A stretch of DNA of 64,000 nucleotides from Heliocidaris erythrogramma. Taxonomy: Eukaryota > Echinodermata > Echinoidea > Camarodonta > Echinometridae. Of the stretch, positions 11,401-23,400 are shown one piece after another (position 1 is the stretch's first letter; the number at the start of each line of letters is the position of its first letter). Under the pieces are notes generated by a model. It was given only the letters and a program-made list of their open reading frames with translations, did not search any database and was not told the origin of the DNA. The translations under genes and the position numbers were made by a program. The stretch spans positions 26,858,927 to 26,922,926 of the forward strand of contig CM046870.1 of assembly GCA_025617745.1 (NCBI GenBank), written 5' to 3'.

Positions 11401-14400
11401 TACATTCGTGCTGTACAGGAAAAGAAATGACACTACGTCATTATTCCAGTGCATTAGCGATCAATGCATTTCATAGGGTAAAGTTGTAATAATGAGGTAT
11501 CAGCGATAGTTTTTTATGCTGGGGAAACATAACTTGAAGGTAAAGTTTTCAGGGTTAAACCCTGGATGTGAGTTGGTCTAGCGGTAACCTCCGCGGTCAC
11601 TTCTGTCTTCGCCTAAAAACTGTCTCTGATCAGACCCAGGTTCGAAAATGAGTCACATCTTTCATATGGTGATGTTAAAAGTCGGTCCCCAGATGTAAAT
11701 AATCATATCTGATTGATACATCTCTGTTAAAAAAAAAAACTAGCACCAACTTTGAAGTTCATACCTCACGTGGTTCTTGAGTTATCGCGAGAACGAAAAT
11801 GCGGGACGGACAACTTGAAAACATAATGCCTAGGGCACCACCTTAGGTGGGCGGAGGCATAACAAAACTCACTCTGTTCTACTCATTCTCCTGAAGACAA
11901 CCAAAGAGCTCTTAGCAGAGCTCACCAGCCCTTTTCAGGGGAGCGTTTCATCAAGTGTTTTGTCAGTGATTTTTACTGACAAATTTGCTCTCAGCCAATC
12001 AGATGCAAGGATTTTAGTAGCTTATAACAGTTGTCCGTAAAAATCACTGACAAAACGCTTGATGAAACGCTCCCCAGGACTCTTATTCCTTTGAAAGACT
12101 ACATGGTGTAACCCTGAAATCTTAAACCTACAATTCACTAAAGTTGTTGTTCAGCATTTCAAGCAGATACAAGTGGGGTTGAATTGAACATGGTTGAAAA
12201 TAACTACAGTATTAGAAAGTTAAGATGTAGGGGGTAATAAGTTTGGAAGTGTCTTGAGCATCCCATGGGACGGATATGTTCATGAAAGTAGATACAGTCA
12301 AACCTGTCTATAGCGGCCACCGAAGGGAAACGGAAAAAGTGGCCGCTATAGACAGGTGGCCGCTATAGACAGGTCGGCGGCCATTTTTATTTTTTTGCAC
12401 ATACACTGTTACATGCAACAAAGTTAGTGTACATGCATCCATATATATCAGTATCACTTAGGAAAACAAGCTATAGATCAACAGATTTGACGTATAACAT
12501 GTCATATGATATATAAATGCTAAAATAATATGCTTTGTTGTCAATAAATGAGAAAAACAATAGATATACGAGCAATCTGTGTAAAATGAATTTCCCCTCA
12601 AATTACCACGTACGTACCACCCGCGGTAGACTGCTTTTCTTGATTTTTATAGTCTAAAAACGATGTCTAATCATGCTTTTGCTTCCTGTCAAAAAATTAC
12701 AATAATAAGTTTATCTTTTGAATAAAATCGTGCAATCAATTTTCATTCAATAAATATTTGCCTTTTGAATGGTTTAAAAGAAGTTTTAACTGAACAGGCG
12801 ATAGAAGGTGCTCGCTTGCATTCGTCGAAAGTGCGAACGTCGACAATGGCCTGGATCGCCGGTGGACGATCCGAGTCGAGTTTTCACGCCGTTTTTCAGC
12901 AGGACAATCTCTCGTACATGAAATCTTTATTACTGATCTTTAAAAAAAATAATACTTGGGTAGTATTTTATTATTTTCACTTTCTAAAAAAAATCAGTCT
13001 TCTATTATTTTTTTCAAAAGTTTTAACGCTTTAAAAAAATTTTTTATAAATCTTTTAAAAATAAAAAATTATATTGAAGTGTACGAGCCTGCGCTATTGC
13101 GCAATGGCGATCAATATCAATGCAATGCCGACCGCTATAGCTTAGGAGAACAATACAACTAAAGTGCAGGGGATTGCAGCTGGATGGTGCGAAGATTACG
13201 TAAACGAACAATACTAGTGCTTAATTCTTACTAAAAAGACTTTTAATCTCTAATTAGTCGGCAATGTGCTGAAACTATTAGATCTTCATGGCCATTGTAG
13301 AATCTATTCACGACGTTTGTGGGAGAGTGTGACTGAGCTAGGACTCGGTGAACACATCGCGCCTATGGCAAAAACTACTTTTTTGTGCATGAAGCTACGG
13401 CTCGACTCGATAATAGTGGCCGCTATACGCGGTCAGATATTGTCCGAGGGATACATAATGGGTGGCCGCTGGCCGCGTTAGGCAGGTGACCGCTATATGC
13501 AGGGTCTACAACACAGTAATTTCCTGCGGGGGATTTTTTGGTGGCCGCTATAAGCAGGTGGCCGCTATAGACAGGTGGCCGCTAAGACAGGTTTGACTGT
13601 ATTATCATTATCATTAAACCGGAATAAAAATTTGCTCCAGACAGAACTCTCCCCGGTCTAAGAGGTCTTTACTTCCAAACACCATCGTCTAGGCTCTTTA
13701 GAGGACACTATCAAAGTTACCTAGTACGCCACTAAACTAAACAATCAAGAATCACCTGTAACTTGACAGCTAGGCCATTCAGCTCCAGACAGAACTGTCT
13801 GAGATGTTCATACTTCCAAACCCCCTCGTCTTGGCCCTCTGGAGGGTGCAGGATGCCATCGATGTTGCTGATATCTTTCCGGATGCTCTGCTGAATGAAC
13901 TAATGACAGGGGAAAAAGAGACATAAAGGGGAAAAAAAGGACAAAAGTGAATTACTTGTATTACATGAACTTACTCTCGATATTCTAATTAAAAGTAAAG
14001 GTAAATGAAAATGGCAAAAGGAATGATGAAATAGCATGATACTCATAAAGTCCAGAAACTTATAGAGAGAGTGATCCATGCAAATGTTAAGATTATATTG
14101 AGTAAATTGATCAAATAAAACAAAGACAGGAGATGAAAGTTATACAGTTACAAATGACCTAGCCTAAACAGAAAAAAAAAATTTATGGGCAAGATTTATA
14201 ATAAAATAAATGCAGAAATAAAATATTAGTTCAGGTGTGCAACTGTGCATCACCAAACGGATTTCAATTCAAATCATGATACATGACAGCATGACAAATC
14301 ATGATCACTTTTTATTTGTGCACCTAGGGGTGCCATTAAGCAAAATTGCTATTATTATCATTTTATAGGACAAGAACATAAACGCAATAAATCACAAAAA

Positions 14401-17400
14401 CTGACACATTCCCCTCATTTATGACGAAAGCAGGAGGGCATGGAGAACAATCACTTTGGAAACAGGTGAAGCAAATGGCGATATACACAGAGGAGAACAA
14501 GTAGGCCAAACGACAGTGCAAGATCACTGACATAGTACCGTAACCTAATAAGATAGAGTCGAAAGGAAACTTAAGTGCAAACAGCTGATCCTCCTGTCAT
14601 TTAACTGCATTCTATGTTAATATGAAGACATGGTACTGTACATTGACACTGCTGTCAGAGCATTGTTCTTCACAAAATGTTGACACCTGTAGCTTCTTTA
14701 AATGTCTTTGCTTTTGGTTATGGTTGTCAAATGAAAACAGTTTGTACCATCCATTAATGGACATCACGTTGAGCACACGTGCACGGCAAACATTTTCCAA
14801 ACCCTCTACAGCCTGGTGATCTATTTGTCAGGTCATTGTGTATCCGGCAAAAGGGCATTAGTAAGAAAATCATACTGTACATGGACACTAGACTCTCAAA
14901 AATTCTGGGCCTGTGCCGATATGTTTTTTCTTAATCATGATGCTGATGATGATGATGACGATGATAACAAGAATAATAATTGATAATAATTAATAATAAT
15001 TAAAATTTAAAACAATTAGTAATAAAAATAATGTAATAATACTAAACCATTTTTTGTATATAGCGCATATGCTTCATGATAATGTTCTTGTGTTTAGTTT
15101 GGCTATTATTACCCTAGCTTTAGCTCTGGGAACCATTATCAGCCCACACTGCATTTCAAGGAAAAAAATCCTGCCAGGTATTCACATAACACCTGGGTCA
15201 AGAGAGGAAACTGTAGATAAAATGGCTTAAATTTAAACATTTTGATCGAGAGTGAAGTGAATGAACCACTAAACCCATCAGCCAGTTCTAATGAAATCTC
15301 AAAATTATCTGCCAATGCCAAGACTGATAATAAATGATTCAAAGAAAAGGAAATAAAATGGGTGAATTCTACATGTACATGTACCTACGGCCTTCTGCCT
15401 TGGACAGAAAGACATATCCTACATCATTAATAAACCGGATGGTGCAGGAGAAGGAAGCGCAAGAACGTGAGGGGGTGTCGATTACGGACTCATATTTCAT
15501 ACAAACTGTGCAGCAGTGGGTCCTAACTGCCCCCCGGAGGAGGGGGGTTGCCGATTTGAAAACGGAGATGGTAAACAACATGATGAAGAGCTTGTCATGG
15601 TAAGACCTTAGGGGCGATCCGTCAGCTACAAATTTTTCCATCGAGAACCATATCCAAAATATAGGAACTTTGTCTCTTAGGAAATATTTATTCTGCTGTC
15701 AAACTTTAAACGAAAGCATATATTGTGCCGAGTCTGTTCATAATAAAAATTATACAAGTTTGTGGTTGCATAAAAGTCTCGTTTGTTGAGACAATTAATG
15801 AACCTTGACCCATTTTACGAGTTAGGTGAACCCGACATATATACATGTATATTCTCTCTTGAGTACTGGGGACAAATCATCTGCTCACAGCCAGATGGCC
15901 ATTGACTCATATTTTTTTCCCATAAAGTTGATCCCCTTTTGGCTCTAGAGGGGAAAAATTGGCACGTTTATTTATGAAAATCCCTATTTAAAAATCACTG
16001 TAATAGATGGGGCGATTGAAAAAAAAAAAATAAAAGATTAGATAACAAACTTAAAGGGAAGCTTGAGTTCTGGGAAAATTAAAAAATAATTTGTGATCTT
16101 TCTCATTCTTGTTTGCCGCAGTGTGATTTTTCATTTGAGGAACATATCTAGGATTCGTAAATTTATTGATCAAACTACTTGTCATCATGCTGTAAGGTCA
16201 CTTACTTCTTACTTCTTACTTCTTACTTCTTTCCTCTGTACCAAAATCTCATGTAAACCGTCTACAGCGTCTGCAGAATTGGGCTGCACGTCTTGTTTTT
16301 GAGGTTGGCAGAAGTCATTCTTCCCAACCTTTACTTCGTTCCCTTCACTGGCTGCCCATTCAAAAACGTATCATCTTCAAATTAGTTCTTTATGTTTATA
16401 AATCTCTCAATAACCAGGCTCCAGGGTACATATCTGAATGCTTAACTGTATATACACCTAGTAGAAATCTCAGATCCTCAAATCACAACCTTCAGCTCAG
16501 CTACCCAATGACCCAAAATTTGTCAGGTGATAGGACTTTCACAGTTACTGCATCAAGGCTGTGGAATAATCTCCCCTTGACCATTAGACAGTCAGCATCC
16601 ATAAAGACCTTTAAAAAAGCTGTGAAATCATATTTATTTTAAATCCGCTATCAAACTTTGTAACAGGTACATTCATTACATTTCGTCTCCATAAAACCAC
16701 CTGGTAGTTCCCACATGGACGATTGAAGAGTTTTCTGATTTGTGTTTATATAAAAATTATAATGTGTTCTATAATTTAAATGTTTTGTAAACGCTCCGAG
16801 CCTTATGGGAAGGGCGTACTAAATGCTTATTGTATTGTATTGTATTGTATTGTTAGTTTGGACAGATTATCGTTGTAGATAATGTACGTCCCCTGAAAAG
16901 GATTGCTCTTCAAACAAGAACCTGCTGAAATGTTTGGGCCGAACATTTGTGTGTAGTCCCATATACATATTTCTGTGTGCAGCGCATGTGACTCTCAGCA
17001 GGAGTGAGTCAATTTCTTATCATTTTGATGATTCCAAAACCTTACAGCATACACCAATTTGTATATATAATCGACCTTTCCCCATTGCTTTGAGACAGTT
17101 TCTTTCACAATTCAATCTCATGACCAGAAGTCAACTTTATCATTAAACATTAATGGCATAATTTCTAAACAACTCCTATAAGATCTCTAAAAAAATTGAA
17201 AAAAGGAAAGTTATAGGACAAGGGGTGTTCTTTTTAGCAAAGGCAAAATATTGGGAAGAGCTATGCCAGTATATTGGAAGAAACTTTGCATTTTGCATCA
17301 TCAATGTTCTGACTTACACAGTACCAAACTCAAGGCCATCCATTACATGTATGAACATTCCATAACCACTAGCAGGAAGCCCATGAAAATCACTGGCCCA

Positions 17401-20400
17401 ATTGTGAAATTAATTTTATGTTGTATGAGCTAATGTCTTTCAGGTTCCACAATAAAGATTTTCAGATGTTTGTATGGTTATTGATATATTTTTATTAATT
17501 TGTTTCATTTTTAATACACTTGAGGCTAGTACACATATGTCAAACGTTCACTCTAAAATGCCTATACAGTATACATGTATCTACATGTACATTTTCATTT
17601 TCAATCATCCTTTTTTTTAAAGGATTTATCAATATCTTTACATCATGGTTGAATAACTTATGACTATCTCACAAATAAAAATGTCTCCAACTCTTAGTTC
17701 ATTGGTAAGGTTCTTTGATCTTAAAATTACAACACTGCTTATTCACATAAAAGACAATGCATTTCAAGGGGAAAAAACAAAAATTGCAGATCTATTTGTT
17801 ATCCCCAATCTACAGTTGTGAAAGGAAATATGTAGAAATGCATATTTACACGTATAAAAGATTGAAGAACAAATAGTTTAATATAGTTGATTTCAAGTAA
17901 TTTGTTATATACCTGCGTGATAACCTGATGAGTGCAGGTCGAAAAGCTTCGTTATCATGTCTCTTTTTCGTGCCATATTGAAATTTTGCAGTACCAAGAA
18001 ATTATTTGAACAAATAGTTTGTGAAAAAGATCACATCTAATACTCATTCAAAAGGTACATTCTTTTTAATATCTAGCATACATGTACATGTAGGTACTGC
18101 AAAGGTGTAAGAGCGTCTGTGAGAAAATGTCTGAAATCATCTGCAATGTCTGAAAAGATGTGCTTTTTAATGTGCATTCAAACTGCATAAAAAGTTAGTC
18201 TGAAATCAGATTCAAATTTAAACTCTCACACCCCTGGTACAATTTCATGCTGTATACATGTAGTCTTTGTTCAAGTCTCAAAACTAGCAGTAGTGGGTGT
18301 AAACATTTGAACAATAAATGTCATAGATGAATGTTGCTTGCATAAGGGAAATTTAGCCAGCATACTTTTTAATCATTTTTTTTTTCATTTTCAAGTGATC
18401 TACATGTACACATGATCATTGTCCTTCTAAAAATAAAAGTACATGTATGTAATCAGACCACATGATTAATGGCATTATGTGCTATATTGCAAACTTATGT
18501 TCGAATTTGGTAAAAACTTCAATAATCATTGCACAAATTGTGTCTATTAATTTTGAAGTAAATGTGGTGTCCTGGTGTGAATGGGGGTTTACGAAAGTAT
18601 ATCATTTGAAGGAATATTATTAATAATGATATTAATTTATAAAGCGTAGAAACAATGGATATACAGCCCTGGAAAAAAATTATTAGACCAGCTTCTTATA
18701 AAGGCCTACGGTCTATGGCAAGTGATGACTATATCAGTAATTGAATTTTCAGAATGATTTTTACTAGCTAACTCATAATGAGTGGATGAATACTCCCCCA
18801 AATAATTAGCTTGTGTAATAAATAATCCCTAGGACAATTAACCCAGGACAATTTTCGCTGAAGGACAATTACTTCTAAGGGTACCCGAACGGATAGAACT
18901 TTCAGAACAACTTACAGAATGTAAATATGCTAGATGCTAAATGGTACTCTGGGATATTCTCCAGGGGTAGGGGTTTTGGAAAAATGTTGTAATTGTCTGG
19001 GGAAATTTATCCGGGACAATTTGTCCTGGCTGTAGTCATCCTAGTGGTATTTGTCCTGGGGTAAAAAGTCATAGGGGAATTGTTCTAGTTAGTAGTAGTC
19101 CATTAATCATGCATTAGCTGTTGATAATCATTTTCTTAATTCCATAGACAATGGACTTAACACTACTCATTTACTCCAAAATGGAGCTGGTCTAATAATT
19201 TCTTCCAGGGCTGTATGTACAGGTACATGTATCTTCTACTGCAGTGCACTGCAAGAGCTCCTGATGTGCGTAATATAGCTGTGAGTTATAACAATGGCTT
19301 ATACATGTATCTAACATGATGCTTTAGAAGAATGACTGTAACAGCAACTGAATAATATTGGTATTGCCAATTTGAAATGGGAAATCTAATTCCTTCATCT
19401 TACCTGTTGGACGGCTAGAGTACTGTCCATCTCATCAAAGGCTTGCTCCTCCCATGAGAAAAAGTCCTGTAAAGAAGAGTAACAGACAATATTGTCATGG
19501 TGCTTTTGCTCTCAAATTAAAAGTTCTGGTAACAGTGAAAAACACTGTGCTGTTTGATTTTTTTTTGTAGTCCTATTCGAAAGGAAAGTCAACCCTGGTT
19601 ACAAGTTGATTTGAAAATGAGCAGAAACATTAAAGAAACAGATCAGTGAAGGTTTGAGCAAAATACGATAAGAAATAAGAAATTTATGAATTTTTGATCA
19701 ATCAAACACAAATTGGCAACTCTGTGACGAATCTTGCAAACTCCTCTCCCATTTGCCCTGTACCCCAAAAATCTTTAATTTCCATTTTCTCTGAAGAAAA
19801 TATTCAATCGTACATGCATCTTAGATATATCCATTGGTCATATGTTTTTACACAAAACCTGTATGAAACAAATATATTTTTTATCAAAAACTATAAAGGA
19901 AATGAAAATTTATGAGAGTTTCTGTACTGAGCAAATGGGAGAGGAGCTCGCAAGATACATCACCGAGTCACCAATTTGTGTTTGATTGATTACAAATTTA
20001 AAAATTCATAACTTTCTTATTTCTTATCGGATTTTCTCAAACTTTCACTACTGGTAACCTGTTTCTCTCATTTTTCTTCTTTTATTCAAATCAACTTAAT
20101 ACCAGGGTGGACTTTCCCTTTAAAGGGGGAAGTCCACCCTGATGTATCTTGTGAGCTCCACTCCCATTTGCTCTGTACAGAAAAATTCATAAATTTTTGT
20201 TTTCTTGGTTTTTGATGAGGGAATGAATTTATTTCATAGAAGTTTTGTGTAAAAAGCATAAGTGCATTGGTTATATCTAGGGTGCAAAAACATTTTCTTA
20301 TAATATAGAAATTAGAAATTTATGATTTTTTTACTATACGGCAAAAAAGATGTGTCATGGAGTTGCCAATTTGTGCTTGATTGATTACAACTTCAAAAAT

Positions 20401-23400
20401 TCATAACTTTCTTATTTGCTTAAACTTTCATTGATCTGTTGCTTTTATTGTTCTGCTTCTTGCAAAACCAACTTGTAATCAGGGTAGACTTCTCCTTTAA
20501 CTGTCAAAATTAGGACAATTCGATGGTTCATCTGTGCAAAGTTGGATGCATAGGCATATAATATACATGCAGTTAAAAGAGAAATCTGAAGGCTTTTCCT
20601 ACAACAAATAAGATAACATAGTATTCTGAATATGGATATTTTTCTTTTGACATGAAATAAAGAACTATCTGAGGAAATCCTAAATGTAACAAAAATAAAT
20701 AATAATTGGAAGTCACTCATACTTGACGCCCTATGACTACCTGCAAACTGTGCATGATTCTGATAAAACAAAACAGGGTCCAGACAGCCCCTTGGATAAC
20801 CCAACCACCTACCCTGGACAGCTCGACCTGGTCGAGTTATCCAGGGTAGGGTGCCACGCCGGAGAGCTCAGCCCACTATTTTTTTCCCCTCATGATTTTA
20901 TGAACTAAGTTCACTCATTTTACAATAACTTGCCAATTATTAAAGTGGTAAATTATCATTAAATGTACACAGTCACGACGTTAATTACGGCAATTGCAGA
21001 ATTTTGATAGCTACACTGAAAGAAGTTAACTTACATCTAGTTTTCCCCTGCAATGTGACTGATAGAATATTTTGATGAAGGCTAGGACCTACCTTCCGAA
21101 GTTCGAGGTAAGCTGATTTTACGCCCAAAAAATCTTCCAATATATCTTTACAAAATCCTCACACAGGGAATGGAAACGTTATAAAGTTCATTTCTATCAG
21201 TACAGTGATTCTTGGGGCATAAAATTAACTTACCTCGAGCCTCTGGAGGTCTTTCCTTCGTCAAATATTCTCATTGTAAGGGAAAACTGCCATTTTGTTA
21301 CATGTACATGTATGTAATTGTTTATTCTTTCATGGCAACTCTCAAACAGTTGGAACTGTGCTGAAGATAGCGGTTGTTTTGGGGGGATTTTCAATGTAAA
21401 TCAAGCGAAAAGAATTTTTTTTTTTTTCCTTTAATTTTAGCAGAAAAAACAAACAAGAAAAGATAAACTTATAGAAAGTATATAAATAATATCCATTAAC
21501 AGAGAGAAGGAGAGAAAAAAAGTCATTGGCGACAATACTTAAATATGATTGATTGCCAATTAACATAACGAAAGAAGAAGAAGAAGTTCAAAAATTTGTA
21601 CCCAGCGAGCCACGCCGCGCTGCGCCTCAACTATTTAGTAAAAGCCTTTGGCAGACCCGGAGAACAGGGGACCAGACGCGCGTGCTGTATTTAATACTGT
21701 GTGTGACAATACGCCAGATTGCGGGTTTCTTGACAGAATAAACTGTATTGTGACACACAGTATTGAATACAGCACGCGAGCCTGGTCCCGATTCTCCAGG
21801 GGGTGTTTCATAAAGCTGTTCGTAAGTTACGCACGACTTTACGCACGACTGGTGATCAGTTCTTGTGCTAAATGATTGAGAATCTGATTAGTATAGCACC
21901 CAAGAACATGTTCCAGTCGTTTACGAACAGCTTTATGAAACACCCCCCAGGTTTGACAAGCCTTTTTTGTAGCCTATTTGGCCTTTTGGGGGACAGTCTC
22001 TCATGATGATTTTAGGAGACCAATTTTCTTTGTTGACATTTGCTGCAAAGGGATTACCTCGACTCAAAATGAAAAATGTAAAATGTGATAAGCAGATTCC
22101 TCATTAAAGATTACCCCTTTTGACTGTCTAGTGTCTACTTTAATTTTAAAAATTCACTGTTTACTTGTCTTTTGCATCATGACATAGATCTACTCATTAG
22201 ATTACATTTTTTGTTGTGATCCACACAAACAAACAATCTATGATGGGGAGCCCCATATCTGCGCACCTAAGATTTTGACCTGAAAATGAACAAGAATTTG
22301 AGTATCTTCTAAAGTTTTATTTTGTATAAAATGGCGGCTGCGTGCGACGGCACGTGCTGTCGGCGACGTACATGTATAGTTTCAATTATGGTTGTATCGC
22401 GCGCCGTCGCATGCAGCCGCCATAATATCTGCATGACAAGAGGATGCATGGATACGCAAACACTGGTGAGTTCTCGGAAATTTCTTATGCTCTTTTTTGG
22501 GATTTTTTTGGTAAAAATACGTACGATCAAAAACACATACTACTAATTCCAAAAGTTTCCCTAGTAGGAGGAAACGCTGTGGTGAAGCCGAGCCGAAGGA
22601 CCTGTCGGTCGCGGGAGTTATCAGGAAAGTGGTATTTCAGGGCATTTCCAGTCCTGCTAACCCGTGCGCAATTAGATTGCTGGGGGAAAACGCCTGGCTT
22701 CGTGATGTAAAAGGCGTATAGCCAATTTTTTTTTTTTTTTTACACTCACGAAGCTAATCCTGGGGGTCGTTTCATCAAACCGTCATAACGACAAGATCAG
22801 CGACATCTCGACACTGTCGCTCAACTTGTCCGCTAAGTGTTTCACAAAGCCGTCTTTGCCAAGACCAGCGACAACTTCGCTGACAAATGACTTGTCGGTA
22901 CTCCAGACCTGTCATATCTTTTTAGAACGCCATCACAAGCCAGCTTTTAGTTAGTCTATGGGCTGCGAAAAAATAACAAATGTAAATTAAAAGGACATTT
23001 ATTTCCTGATCTCCAAGCCCTATCCTTTATCGTTCCTTTACCAGATAGTATTACTAATGTCCGTATTATAATATTGTACAGACGAACAATATGTTCTTAT
23101 GGCTTCTTGACCCCCAACAAGTAAATGAGATTAATATTAAAAATACCCACATCCGTCTACCATAGAATCAGCATCGAAAACGGAACAGTCTGTATATACA
23201 GACCCATGTGAACGACGACAATTTATCATATATGTACTTTCGCTATTTTTCCCGTTTTCACGCAATGCTTTGATATGAATGATATTATATGTATCTTTTA
23301 ATGAATAAATATTAAAAATTGGGCCATAAGAAATCTTAATTTAATCATTTTCTCTAAAACGAACACGCTTTGGGTCTTCTTTCCGTAATTAGTCACTTAC

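Noticed and set aside
22309..22710. Three overlapping frames starting near ATGGCGGC
   Set aside because: They run through the GC-rich inverted repeat; no family match and no splice support. They are in MOB4 intron 1.
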